DNA of 64,000 nt from Thermococcus profundus (GTDB taxonomy: Archaea; Methanobacteriota_B; Thermococci; Thermococcales; Thermococcaceae), in assembly GCF_002214585.1 (NCBI RefSeq), contig NZ_CP014862.1, positions 1,612,001-1,676,000 on the forward strand. The letters run 5' to 3'. A program made the translations under genes and the position numbers. The notes under the pieces are model-generated. The model was not told the DNA's origin. It did no database searches and saw only the letters and a program-made list of their open reading frames with translations. How positions within the stretch are numbered: the first letter of the stretch is position 1; each line of letters opens with the position of its first letter. This document shows, in pieces, positions 56,501 to 64,000 of this stretch.

Positions 56501-56770
56501 AAGACGCTCACAAGGAAGCTACTCGCTGAAGGCCTCGCTAGGGAGTTCGTCAGGAGGATACAGGAGATGCGCAAGAGGCTCGACCTCGATGTGAACGACA
56601 GGATAGTTGTCACCATAGAGACCACCGACGAGAACCGCGAGCTCTTGCAGGAAAACCTTGACTACATAATGCGCGAGACGAGGGCAGTGGAGGTTCGCTT
56701 TGAGGAAGCTAAAGGATACGTCGTCGAGTGGCCAGAGGTGCAGGCGAAGATAGGGATTGAGAGGGTTTAA
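53573..56770 (+). CDS. ileS: Isoleucyl-tRNA synthetase
   Basis: The 1065-residue class Ia synthetase has the HIGH region GPPYVSGAIHLGTAWNKI (about 48-65) and the editing domain (WTTTPWTLPANLAVA, GTGLVHTAPGHGEEDF). GEDQVTKWFYSQQ, KMSKS as DEKGDKMSKSLGNIIRPEEV (about 620-640), an anticodon-binding helical domain and a C-terminal DUF5915-like tail follow. It is the archaeal/eukaryotic type by length. The ATG follows GGAGGG at 7 bases. Upstream is a 100-nt leader with strong secondary structure (53472-53541). Confidence 0.97.
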   Translation: MIREPEFREYVPGKLEEKIERFWQENDTYRKVKELRENGPKYYFLDGPPYVSGAIHLGTAWNKIIKDMVIRFRSMQGYNVRRQPGFDMHGLPIEVKVEQALGLKIKKDIETKVGVDNFIKKCKEFALNNLKVMTEQFKQLGVWMDWDSPYMTIKNEYIESGWFTLKRAWEKGLLEKDKRVLHWCPRCETALAEHEVRGEYKIRKDPSIYVKFPVEGKDNEYLLIWTTTPWTLPANLAVAAHPEYEYAKVKVETEKGEEYWIMAKALVERVLNEAGVKGEIVEEFKGEELEGIRYIHVLMDEYPVQREFHEKYEWAHRVILSEHVTLEDGTGLVHTAPGHGEEDFEVGKKYGLPIYSPVDDEGRYTEGKWKGVYVKEADPEIIEYLKEKGYLVKAGEIEHKYPHCWRCKTPLIFRATDQWFLKVSKVKDKIIAENDEKVTWYPDWVKVRYDNGVMNSGDWVISRQRYWGIPLPIWQAEDGEIYVVGSFKELVEKSVALEINGERIELPESYEEKLKVIEDKLGPEDLHRPYVDAFIIKVNGKEMRRVKDVVDVWFDSGIASWASLDYPREEELFEKLWPADFIVEGEDQVTKWFYSQQAASVIAFDTVPYRKVAMHGYVLDEKGDKMSKSLGNIIRPEEVVQKEGRDPFRFYMLWATNPWENLRFSWKGLAQVKRMLNILWNVYVLSATYMSLDSFDPTKLNPEELPFREEDRWILSRVNSLIGEVTEGIETFRLTRATRAIYNFVVEDLSRWYIRLIRKRMWVEGDDPDKLAAYYTVWKVFDVLLRLMAPFTPYIAEEIYQNLLRPFVGAESVHMLDWPKADENAIDEELEREMEYVRRIVEAGSSARQRAKIKLRYPVRRIVVETEDETVKKAVERLNRLLKDQLNAKEVVVGKVERELIIKPNFAKVGPEFKGDARLVTQWISEHGKELYEKGEMDVEIEGKTFHLTREHLTIEEKLPDFLVAEDFEGGRVFVDKTLTRKLLAEGLAREFVRRIQEMRKRLDLDVNDRIVVTIETTDENRELLQENLDYIMRETRAVEVRFEEAKGYVVEWPEVQAKIGIERV

Positions 56771-56778
56771 CCCTTCCC

Positions 56779-57049
56779 TCACTTTTCCAAAATTTTCACC
56801 TTCAGCCCGTGCTCCTTAAAACGCTCGAAACCAAATATTTGGATATCTCCCAGCAACTTCTGAGTTCGCTCCCCCAAAGTCCACAGCAGACAGCTTTTCG
56901 AGGGTTAACCATTGCCGGAGTTTGAGCCCTCACATAAGACCTCAAAGGGGGCTGTCGAAGGGAGCGCATACTCCTTCCCGGCGAAGTTGAGCTGAAACCT
57001 GGGTGTTCCCTTAGAACACTTCAATCACGATTCTGAGTTCGCAGGACAT
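56779..57049 (-). pseudogene. Decayed small gene downstream of ileS
   Basis: On the reverse strand ATG (57049) opens MSCELRIVIEVF, then a one-base shift is needed to continue KGTPRFQLNFAGKEYALPS, TAPFEVLCEGSNSGNG. An in-frame TAA then interrupts before PSKSCLLWTLGERTQKLL, GDIQIFGFERFKEHGLKVK and ILEK ending at 56779. Codon choice is Thermococcus-like in each piece. One frameshift plus one nonsense codon in about 90 codons fits a recent pseudogene. The intact family is not recognised. Nothing else is seen in the rest of the gap to 57240, which is AT-rich with the DUF835 promoter AGCTTTTTAAG near 57201. Confidence 0.5.
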
Positions 57050-57240
57050 CGGCTTGCTTCTTTACAAAATTCGCATACTCACTTTATTTTTTTAAGTCAT
57101 GTTTTAGTTTCTCATTAAAAAAGTATATCATAACTCTCAAAAATTCTATTTTACTAATTACACTAGCTAATTGTGCAAGGATACTGAAAGAAAATGGAAA
57201 AGCTTTTTAAGAGTCCCTCCAGAGTGGCAACCGTGGTATC

Positions 57241-57990
57241 ATGGAGAGCTTCACCTTAAAGCTCGACATCGAAATAATAAAGCTCCTCCTCGTCACGTTA
57301 GCCCTCCTCATCCTGTACAAATACCGCCGTATTTTTGAGACCTCCCTCTCCCCAAGCTTAGTCAAGAAAGGTGCGTACGTTACGATGGTTTTCTGGCTCG
57401 GTTTCCTTGCCGACGTCATGAACGATGTGCACCCCACAGGGTTAACCAAGATCCTCGACGATATCATAATCTCATTCGCCCTCGTTCTTGGGACATATTA
57501 CCTAATCGACCACATGAGAAGGGCGAAGATGGAGATAGAACCCTCCAAGGTTCTCAACGGAGAACCTGTTCTTGAGAGCGGTGCGTACATCCTCCCCAAT
57601 GGCAGTGTGGAAAAAGCCCTAAAACTCGCATCGGGCAAAAAGGTCATTGCATTAACGAGGAATCCAGAGCCGTTTAAAAAGTTAGGAATCCCGTATCTCT
57701 GGCTCAGCAAAGTCGAGGGAGAAAACGCGATTGATCCGCTCAGACTGCCCGCAATACTCCATCATTTGATACAAAATGCTGACAGAGATACAGTCATGAT
57801 AATTGATGGGCTGGAGTACCTCATCCTTGAGAACGGCTTTGATCCAGTTGTCAGGTTCCTCACCACCCTAAAGGACAACATCCTGCTAAAAGGGGCGACC
57901 CTTATTGTAGTGGTAGACCCAAAGACCCTAGACCCATCACAACTGGCATTGTTAAAGAGGGAATTCAAAGAAGTCAGCGGAAAACGCTGA
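57241..57990 (+). CDS. Membrane protein with C-terminal DUF835 domain, short form
   Basis: The 249-residue protein has three N-terminal membrane helices (IIKLLLVTLALLILYKY, GAYVTMVFWLGFLADVM, IIISFALVLGTYYLIDHM). A DUF835 domain follows from about 110, with LESGAYILPNGSVEKALKLA, VIALTRNPEPFKKLGIPYLW, TVMIIDGLEYLILENGFDPV and GATLIVVVDPKTLDPSQLALL. It is a shorter relative of the protein at 40506-41642, keeping the same soluble domain on a three-helix anchor. The function is unknown. It has its own promoter and converges on glmA. Confidence 0.82.
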   Translation: MESFTLKLDIEIIKLLLVTLALLILYKYRRIFETSLSPSLVKKGAYVTMVFWLGFLADVMNDVHPTGLTKILDDIIISFALVLGTYYLIDHMRRAKMEIEPSKVLNGEPVLESGAYILPNGSVEKALKLASGKKVIALTRNPEPFKKLGIPYLWLSKVEGENAIDPLRLPAILHHLIQNADRDTVMIIDGLEYLILENGFDPVVRFLTTLKDNILLKGATLIVVVDPKTLDPSQLALLKREFKEVSGKR

Positions 57991-58020
57991 AAAGAAAAAC
58001 AACAAAAACCAAACGAAAGC

Positions 58021-60381
58021 TCAGAGGAGTTCAATCTCAAAGTACTCCCCGGGATGTTCCACCGCTATTCTGAGGATCTCCCCAATGCTTTCATCGACTA
58101 TCTCTCCCCCGCTAACTTTAACTCGTCCAACCCCCCTTAAGGCCACTTCACTGGAATTGGAGAGGTGGTTTCTGAAGGTCAGCACATCACCATCCCACGA
58201 AACCAAAGTGGCAGTGGCATAGACAATTTCAGTATCCTCCTTTCTGAGGCCAAATGGAAGGTAAAGAGTGCCCCTCTTCCTCATCTCAACGCTTTCAAGG
58301 AGGAGGGGTACCTCAATGCCGCTGTATTTTATCCTGCCTTTTACTGGGTGGCCCCTTGGATTGGTGACCGCAAGGTAGGCATAGCCGTTACCCTCAATGG
58401 GAAGAACTATCATGTCGGGATTGGTGACCTCGAAGTCCTCCTTTACACCCTGGAGCTCCTTGAGCTTCAAGACGAACTTTCTGTGAAGGTCGTGGTGGCT
58501 GGTATAGTACTGCAACCTGAATCCGAGAACTACTGCACTTCCCCTGCCCTTCCTGACGAGCGCGCCAACGGGTTTTTCACCCAGGAAGGCTATGGGTTCA
58601 CCGCCCTTTACGCCGCGCACGGTGTTCCTGACAAGCATCCTGTCTATTCCCTCCGCTGAAACGCTGAGGAACTGGATGAGGCGTGGATTCTTCCTCGCCT
58701 TCGCCCTCTCAACTTCAACGCCGAGGAAATCTGCCAGGGCGCTGTAGGGTTCCATATCCTCATCGTAGCGCGGAAGCATCGGGAGTATGACCAGGTTCCC
58801 TCCCCTGGCAACGAACTCAACGAGCTTGTCCTGAACTTCCCTGGACATGAAGTCGAGGCTGTAGACCCAGAGCTGTTCGTAGCTCAAGAGCTCGTCGAGG
58901 GTTGCATCTTCAAGGTCAACGGCATCAAAGGGAGTGTTGCTCATGGCAAGGAGGGTGAAAAGGCCCCTCTCTCCCAGTAGGTACTCGTTCAGGTCGGTGC
59001 TCTCCTCAAGGCCGTCGTAGCCCCAGAGGTTCAAGGCCTCGTAGGGCTCGTAGAGGCCGACCGCAACTTTGGGCCTAAGCTCGGCATCGGCAAGTCCTTC
59101 GGCAGAGGTCATGGTCTCGGAAAGGGCTTTTATGACATTGAAGTGAGGCCTCTCGGATCCATCGAGTCCCACAGGTGAGTAAACGTCCCAGGTTACACCA
59201 TTGTGCGATTCATATCCCGTTGGATTCTCCCCGCCGACGAAGAGATAGTAGTTGATGTTAGGTATGCCCAGTGGTGGAAGAATGGAGTACAGGAGCTCGG
59301 CCTCGGTCGGGTCTATGGTGTGTGCGAGCGAGCTCTGGGTCTCGATGCTTAGCGGCGGCGTTCCGGCTTTCTTAACGTGGTAGCGGTAGATGCCAGTCTT
59401 GTAGTAGATGTGGCCGAGCTTGTCCTCCTTGAAGTCGGAGGAGCGGTAGAAGGAGTACCAGAACTCAGTCCAGACGTGGATCTTAAGGTTGTGCTCCCTC
59501 ATGTAGCTGAAGAAGTGCCTCCAGGCAACCTGAAGGAGGTACGGATCGAGGATGCTGATGGGAACGTCGAACTCTCTCTGCATCTTCTCGTAAATCCAGT
59601 GAACATATTCGTTGATCATCCAGAGCTTGAAGTGGTGCCAGTCAAAGAGCTTTGGGAGGGGCTCGGAAAAGCTGGTCGGAACCTTTATCTCGGAGTAGTC
59701 CTTAAAATCGCCCTTGTAGCGCCTCCTGAGGTCTTCAATGGTGTAGTTCTCCCGGAGCCACCTCTCCCACAGTCCCCCCGGTTTCGTTATTATCTCGTTG
59801 TAGTCCGTTAGGAAGGGCTGAAAGATGGTCTCCCAGTAAGAAGGCTCGTCGTCTATTGCGACGCTTATTATCGGCCCACCCCTCGTGTGGAGGTACCTCT
59901 TCATAACCGGGAAGACGGCGTTGTACCACTCCTCCACGGCTTTAAGATAGGTCGGGTGAAGGTACGTTATGGGAGGATAGTAGATGTCCCTCGGAAGCGG
60001 CCCGTTAGGGCCCTTGGCCAGTATCTCTGGGTGCCCGTCTATCAGCCAGTCGGGAATTCCTCCGTTCCGCCACTCGCCGCAGATGTAGGGGCCGGGGCGG
60101 ATTATGACGTAAAACCCAAGTTCGCTAGCAAGTTCCAGGAAGCCGACTAGGTCCCTCTGGGGGTGCGTCTCGCCCGTGAAGTCAAAGCTCCCCTTCTCTG
60201 GCTCGTGCCAGTTCCAGGCGACGTAGGTGTCAACGGTGTTGAGGCCAGCTTCTCTCATTTTCAAGAGCCTGTCTTTCCATGCATCGGCAGGAACCCTGAA
60301 GAACTGGAGGGTGCCCCCAGCTATCGTAACAGGTTCACCGTCAATTATGTACCGCTTACCGCGAAACTCAACTCTTCCCAT
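58021..60381 (-). CDS. glmA: Exo-beta-D-glucosaminidase
   Basis: The 786-residue glycoside hydrolase (GH35-like) removes glucosamine from chitosan-type oligomers inside the cell. The TIM-barrel domain has LNTVDTYVAWNWHEPEKG, RPGPYICGEWRNGGIPDWL, SVAIDDEPSYWE with Glu179 and PPLSIETQSSLAH with Glu347. These are the positions of the two catalytic glutamates known for T. kodakarensis GlmA. There is no signal peptide. The start MGRVEFRGKRY follows GGTGATAAGA. It is the last gene of the oppC-oppD-oppF-glmD-glmA operon and works on glucosamine disaccharide made from imported diacetylchitobiose. Confidence 0.95.
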   Translation of the reverse strand: MGRVEFRGKRYIIDGEPVTIAGGTLQFFRVPADAWKDRLLKMREAGLNTVDTYVAWNWHEPEKGSFDFTGETHPQRDLVGFLELASELGFYVIIRPGPYICGEWRNGGIPDWLIDGHPEILAKGPNGPLPRDIYYPPITYLHPTYLKAVEEWYNAVFPVMKRYLHTRGGPIISVAIDDEPSYWETIFQPFLTDYNEIITKPGGLWERWLRENYTIEDLRRRYKGDFKDYSEIKVPTSFSEPLPKLFDWHHFKLWMINEYVHWIYEKMQREFDVPISILDPYLLQVAWRHFFSYMREHNLKIHVWTEFWYSFYRSSDFKEDKLGHIYYKTGIYRYHVKKAGTPPLSIETQSSLAHTIDPTEAELLYSILPPLGIPNINYYLFVGGENPTGYESHNGVTWDVYSPVGLDGSERPHFNVIKALSETMTSAEGLADAELRPKVAVGLYEPYEALNLWGYDGLEESTDLNEYLLGERGLFTLLAMSNTPFDAVDLEDATLDELLSYEQLWVYSLDFMSREVQDKLVEFVARGGNLVILPMLPRYDEDMEPYSALADFLGVEVERAKARKNPRLIQFLSVSAEGIDRMLVRNTVRGVKGGEPIAFLGEKPVGALVRKGRGSAVVLGFRLQYYTSHHDLHRKFVLKLKELQGVKEDFEVTNPDMIVLPIEGNGYAYLAVTNPRGHPVKGRIKYSGIEVPLLLESVEMRKRGTLYLPFGLRKEDTEIVYATATLVSWDGDVLTFRNHLSNSSEVALRGVGRVKVSGGEIVDESIGEILRIAVEHPGEYFEIELL

Positions 60382-60386
60382 TCTTA

Positions 60387-61367
60387 TCACCACTTGACGA
60401 CCTTGCTGAGGAAGCGCGGGCTGTCCGGGTTCAGACCCCTCTTTACGGCCTTGTAGTAGGAGAGAAGCTGGATCAAGGGCAAGTGAAGGATCGGGCTGAG
60501 GAGCTCATCGACCTCGGGGAAGCCAATGAAGTAGTCCGCTCCAGTATCCCCGTTGCCTATCGTCAGAACCCTAGCTCCCTGCCCCTGGAACTCCTCAGTC
60601 AACTTTTCGTGCCAGTCGAAGGGTTCATTCACTAGGAGAACAACGAGGGTTCCGTCGTCGGCAACCGATTTGAAGCCGTGCCTGACCTCGAAGGTCGGGT
60701 AGGCCTCACTCCAGAAGAGGGCCATCTCCTTCATCTTCAGCATCGCCTCGAGGGCAACTGGATAAAGGATTCCTGAGCCGAGGAATATGACGTTCCTGAA
60801 GTCAAACTCCTCCGTTATCTCCCGTACGTACCCTTCGTTCTTCAGGATTTCTTTTGTTAGCTCTGAAGCCATTTCAGCATCGTAGGTTTCCTGACCAAAT
60901 GAAGTGTTGAGGAGCTGAAGGAAAGCGAAGTAGAACGCTGGGAAGGAATGGGTCATGACAACGCTCTCCTCGTGGGCGGGAACTACGAGAGCATAATCGG
61001 CTTCCCTCGACAGCGTGCTCTCGTAGGCAGTCAGAGCAAATTTTGGAACGTCCAAAGACTGAAGGGCATTTATGGCCTCGGTTGTCTCTCCGGAGCGGGA
61101 TATTGAAACCAAGAGCTCCGGTTCTCTCACAGGATAGTACTCCCGCGAATACAGAAGTTCGGAGCAGGGGAGGGCCACTCCCCTGCCCCCGCGGTGGGTG
61201 GTTGCCATGGCCAGCGGCTGCGACAGGAAGTAAGAACTGCCGCAACCAGTATACACCACTTCTCTCGGTAACAGGAAGTCGTTATTGGTTACGAACTCTT
61301 CAAAGGCCCTTTGGGCTATCTTTATACCTTCAGGAGTTCTCCTAATTTCTCTAAGTGTCGCGTGCAT
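60387..61367 (-). CDS. glmD: Glucosamine-6-phosphate deaminase, isomerase-type
   Basis: The 326-residue protein has two SIS domains: [20 protein letters not shown] and [18 protein letters not shown] in the first, [22 protein letters not shown] and LVVLLVNEP in the second. In T. kodakarensis the homologue next to glmA converts glucosamine 6-phosphate to fructose 6-phosphate and ammonia. It resembles the isomerase half of glucosamine-6-phosphate synthase without the glutaminase. Its ATG abuts the oppF stop, and glmA starts 5 bases after its own stop. Confidence 0.93.
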   Translation of the reverse strand: MHATLREIRRTPEGIKIAQRAFEEFVTNNDFLLPREVVYTGCGSSYFLSQPLAMATTHRGGRGVALPCSELLYSREYYPVREPELLVSISRSGETTEAINALQSLDVPKFALTAYESTLSREADYALVVPAHEESVVMTHSFPAFYFAFLQLLNTSFGQETYDAEMASELTKEILKNEGYVREITEEFDFRNVIFLGSGILYPVALEAMLKMKEMALFWSEAYPTFEVRHGFKSVADDGTLVVLLVNEPFDWHEKLTEEFQGQGARVLTIGNGDTGADYFIGFPEVDELLSPILHLPLIQLLSYYKAVKRGLNPDSPRFLSKVVKW

Positions 61368-62336
61368 TCACTCACCCCCGTAAAGATGGCAGGCAACCCA
61401 GTGGTTCTTCTCAAACTCAATGACCTTGGGTCTAACCTTCCAGCATTTCTCGGTTGCAAAAGGACAGCGGGGAGCGTAGTTGCATCCCGCTATCTCATAA
61501 ACAGCGCGCTCCTCTTCTTCGGGCCGTATTTCGCCTTTGAACTCCCATTTTACATTTAGATCGGGCACGCTCTCCAAGAGCATCTTGGTGTACGGGTGGA
61601 GGGGATTCTTGAAGATCTTCTCAGTATCCCCAAACTCCACCAGGCGTCCCCTGTACATTATGAGCGTCGTATCGCTGATGTAGTACCCAAGGGCAAGGTC
61701 GTGAGTAACAAAAAGCACTGAAGTTCCCAGTCTGTCTCTGACTTCCCCGAGGAGGTTCAAGATGTCTATTCTCGTGCTCGCGTCGAGCATTGAAACCGCC
61801 TCGTCCGCAACCAGGAGAGAAGGTTCGACGAGCAGGGCACGGGCTATCAGAATGCGCTGGAGCTGTCCACCGCTGAACTGATGGGGGTACTTCCCCAGAA
61901 CTTCATCGGGATTTAAACCCACATCCTCCAGGGATTTGGCGATCAGCTCGTCCCTCTCGCCCCTGCCGGTCTCTGGGAAGAAGGAATCAAAGACCATGTC
62001 GAAGACCCTATCAATTGGATAGACCGGGTTGAAGCTCGCAAAGGGATCCTGGAATACGGCCTGAACCTGCTTGTAATAGGACTTGAGGCGTTTCTTGTCG
62101 AACTTCATTATGTCCTCCCCTTTGAAGAGTATCCTGCCCGAAGTTGGGGGAAGCAGGCGGAGGATTATCCGCCCAATTGTCGTTTTTCCGCTTCCGCTTT
62201 CGCCAACTAAAGATATGATCTCGCCCTCTCGGATGTTAAAGCTCACGTCATCGACCGCCTTAATCTGAAAGCCCCCAATGAGACCGGATTTAAAGATCCG
62301 GGTCAAGTGCTCGACCTTGACGAGGGGATCACTCAT
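61368..62336 (-). CDS. Oligosaccharide/oligopeptide ABC transporter ATPase (OppF type)
   Basis: The 322-residue protein has Walker A LVGESGSGKTTIGRII, signature QFSGGQLQRILIARAL, Walker B LLVADEAVSMLDA and switch FVTHDLALGYYI. The Opp/Dpp C-terminal extension has CNYAPRCPFATEKCW with Cys residues that can hold an Fe-S cluster. MSDPLVKVEHLTRIF is taken as the start because it overlaps the oppD end by 8 bases; longer frames run inside oppD. By context it imports chitin oligosaccharides (diacetylchitobiose). Confidence 0.92.
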   Translation of the reverse strand: MSDPLVKVEHLTRIFKSGLIGGFQIKAVDDVSFNIREGEIISLVGESGSGKTTIGRIILRLLPPTSGRILFKGEDIMKFDKKRLKSYYKQVQAVFQDPFASFNPVYPIDRVFDMVFDSFFPETGRGERDELIAKSLEDVGLNPDEVLGKYPHQFSGGQLQRILIARALLVEPSLLVADEAVSMLDASTRIDILNLLGEVRDRLGTSVLFVTHDLALGYYISDTTLIMYRGRLVEFGDTEKIFKNPLHPYTKMLLESVPDLNVKWEFKGEIRPEEEERAVYEIAGCNYAPRCPFATEKCWKVRPKVIEFEKNHWVACHLYGGE

Positions 62337-63306
62337 TCGATTCACCTCCGTGCAGATGACAGGCCACAAGATGACCGTCATCAACGGCGGATAGCTTTGG
62401 CTCAACATGCTGGCAGATCTCCATTCCATATGGGCACCTCGGATAGAAACGACAGCCGGATGGGGGGTTAAGAAGGCTTATTGGATAGCCCGGGATTCCC
62501 CTCAGCTTTGTTTGCTTGTAATGCACGCCGATCTTTGGAAGGGACTCAAGGAGAAGGGAGGTGTACGGATGCCCCGGAGAGTTGATGATCTCCTCTGTGG
62601 GGCCAATTTCAGCCACCTTGCCCGCGTACAGTATCATGACCCTGTCGGCTATCTTGTCAAGCAGGGCTAGATCATGGGTTACGAATATTATTGACTTGAC
62701 TATCCCCTCAGCCATGAAGTAGTGAAGGAGCTCAAGAACAACCCTCTGAGTCGTGACGTCGAGCGCCGAGGTGACCTCGTCCGCGATGAGAAGGTCGGGG
62801 TTCATAAGGGTCGAGACGACCATCGTGGCCCTCTGCCTCATTCCCCCAGAGAGTTCCACCGGGTACATGTCGGCGACCTTCTCACTGAGCTTCACCATTC
62901 TCAGTCTCTCTCTCAGTAGCTTTTCGACTTCCCGCCTGTCCTCAGCGCCGTGCTCCCTCGCGAGATCCCAGACGATATCTTTGATCTTCTTAGTGGGGTT
63001 GAGTGCGTTCATAGCGTACTGGGGGATGATTGAAAGTTCCGTGTACTTTATCCTGCGCTCCTCCTCCTTGCTCAGCTTCATGAGGTCTCTACCCTTGAAA
63101 AGGGCCTCACCGCCCATGTGCACCATCGGGGGCTTTCTCAGGATGAGGGAGTGAACGAGGGTCGATTTTCCGCACCCGCTCTCCCCGGCTATCCCGAAGA
63201 CCTCTCCCTCTTTAACGTCAAAGGACACGCCGTCGACGGCTTTAACGTAACCAACGGGAGTTTTGTAGTAGATTTTAAGGTCTCTCACGTCCAGAATTGC
63301 CGTCAT
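62329..63306 (-). CDS. Oligosaccharide/oligopeptide ABC transporter ATPase (OppD type)
   Basis: The 325-residue protein has Walker A IAGESGCGKSTLVHSLI, signature ELSGGMRQRATMVVSTL, Walker B LLIADEVTSALDVTTQ, switch FVTHDLALLDKIAD and the C-terminal CRFYPRCPYGMEICQ Cys cluster. It forms a heterodimer with the OppF-type ATPase. Its ATG overlaps the oppC stop (ATGA). It belongs to the oligopeptide-type (CUT2-unrelated) importer family that Thermococcales also use for oligosaccharides. Confidence 0.93.
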   Translation of the reverse strand: MTAILDVRDLKIYYKTPVGYVKAVDGVSFDVKEGEVFGIAGESGCGKSTLVHSLILRKPPMVHMGGEALFKGRDLMKLSKEEERRIKYTELSIIPQYAMNALNPTKKIKDIVWDLAREHGAEDRREVEKLLRERLRMVKLSEKVADMYPVELSGGMRQRATMVVSTLMNPDLLIADEVTSALDVTTQRVVLELLHYFMAEGIVKSIIFVTHDLALLDKIADRVMILYAGKVAEIGPTEEIINSPGHPYTSLLLESLPKIGVHYKQTKLRGIPGYPISLLNPPSGCRFYPRCPYGMEICQHVEPKLSAVDDGHLVACHLHGGESNE

Positions 63307-64000
63307 TCACCACCCCTCCTGAGCCTCGGGTTGAACACTTCCTCCATCCCAAGGTTGACGAAGAACAGTGCCGTGATGATCAGGGTGATAATCAGCCCGG
63401 GCGGTATGAACCACCACCAGTTCCCAAACTGGAGGGCGTTGTAGGCTATCGCCTTCTGCAGTATCGTTCCCAGAGATACCGTTGTAGTGGGTCCTAGGCC
63501 GATGAAGTCAAGGGTCGCGCTGGCCAGTATGGCGCCGCTGAACTGGAGTATTCCTGCCATGAAGACGTAGGATATCATGTTGGGCATTATCTCCCCGAAG
63601 ATTATCTTTAGATCACCCTGGGCGCTCAGCTTTGCGAGGCTTACAAACTCCCTCTCTTTGAGCGAAAGGGTCTGCGCCCTAACGGCCCTCGCAACCCATG
63701 GCCACCCTGTTATCCCTATTATTACCGCCTGAACCTCAGGGCTTCTGGCCGAGAGATAAGCGGCGATTAGAATCAGCAGAATTATCGAGGGTATGACGAG
63801 CATTATGTTTGTGAACATCATGAGCGTCTCGTCCACCCAGCCGCCTTTGTACCCCGCTATGAACCCTATGGTTATTCCGAAGGCCGTACCTATGAGCGCC
63901 GCCAGGAAAGCCACCCAGAGGCTCGTCCTTAAACCAGTGACGAGCTGCGCGTAAACGTCCTTTCCAAAGGCATCGGTGCCCAAAATGTGAGTAACCCGGA
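63303..64000 (-). CDS. ABC transporter permease (OppC/DppC type), 5' end outside window
   Basis: The visible 231 residues start HILGTDAFGKDVYAQLVTG, the conserved N-terminal loop of DppC, continue with helices (LWVAFLAALIGTAFGITIGF, MLVIPSIILLILIAAYLSA) and the EAA loop LSLKEREFVSLAKLSAQG with GEIMPNMISYV, and end EEVFNPRLRRGGE. About 60-90 residues are missing at the N-terminus. It is one of two permeases expected; oppB and the binding protein should lie just beyond position 64000. It heads the visible part of the glmA operon. Confidence 0.93.
   Translation of the reverse strand, partial: RVTHILGTDAFGKDVYAQLVTGLRTSLWVAFLAALIGTAFGITIGFIAGYKGGWVDETLMMFTNIMLVIPSIILLILIAAYLSARSPEVQAVIIGITGWPWVARAVRAQTLSLKEREFVSLAKLSAQGDLKIIFGEIMPNMISYVFMAGILQFSGAILASATLDFIGLGPTTTVSLGTILQKAIAYNALQFGNWWWFIPPGLIITLIITALFFVNLGMEEVFNPRLRRGGE

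Overview
The window is a piece of a Thermococcus (or closely related Thermococcales) chromosome. The evidence is consistent. It carries archaeal ribosomal and information-processing genes (L37Ae, S17e, S8e, RNA polymerase subunit P, aIF2-alpha, Nop10, Nmd3, XPD- and Ski2-type helicases). It also carries hallmark Thermococcales genes: an ADP-dependent glucokinase, the heat-shock repressor Phr, a TET aminopeptidase, a TIP26-like TBP-interacting protein, CGP-CTERM exported proteins, and the GlmA/GlmD chitin-degradation genes. Promoters are archaeal BRE/TATA boxes, commonly with GGTG-type ribosome binding sites. Coding density is high, with many short or overlapping gene junctions.

Layout. Positions 1-8736 hold a YjbQ gene cut by the window edge, an XPD-like helicase, a TET aminopeptidase, SfsA, the L37Ae-RpoP pair, a ubiquitin-like small modifier, a small internally duplicated coiled-coil protein, and the aIF2-alpha/Nop10/PAC2 operon. 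Positions 8843-13048 are sugar-phosphate genes: phosphomannomutase, mannose-1-phosphate guanylyltransferase and ADP-glucokinase. The glucokinase has a Thermococcales glycolytic motif at its start. Positions 13081-18334 hold Nmd3, DUF424, Phr with its own operator, S17e, an amidohydrolase and AsnRS. Positions 18335-20320 are largely non-coding: tRNA-Arg(TCT), then tRNA-Asp(GTC) and 5S rRNA, embedded in two diverged copies of a repeat family full of short palindromes with three-base loops. Positions 20321-32494 carry membrane and exported functions: DUF996, DUF63, a CGP-CTERM protein, a three-gene ABC importer, DUF447, an exported CGP-CTERM metallophosphoesterase and a PilJ-type methyl-accepting protein.

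Positions 32475-42621 hold a Ski2-like helicase, S8e, an AlbA_2/winged-helix regulator flanked by two copies of an operator-like module, a Nog1 GTPase, a UppP-like / GlmU-like / DUF835 operon, a TIP26-like protein and Sec61-beta. Positions 43104-47906 are purine genes (purT, purM, purC, purF), arranged as two divergent pairs that share a 24-bp promoter element. Positions 47903-52156 hold a stand-alone molybdopterin oxidoreductase (formate dehydrogenase alpha type), a DUF104/MazF toxin-antitoxin pair directly behind it, and pdxS-pdxT. At 52789-52848 lies a convincing H/ACA guide RNA whose pocket matches a conserved 23S rRNA segment. After ileS, which has a structured leader, come a decayed gene and a DUF835 protein. 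The window ends in a leftward operon for import and breakdown of chitin-derived glucosamine oligomers: oppC (cut by the window edge), oppD, oppF, glmD, glmA.

No CRISPR array, intact transposon or provirus is visible. The most unusual signals are non-protein: the paired operator module around the AlbA_2 gene, where inverted-repeat arms have changed in a compensating way; the palindrome-rich repeats beside the tRNA/5S genes; the H/ACA RNA; and the ileS leader hairpin.
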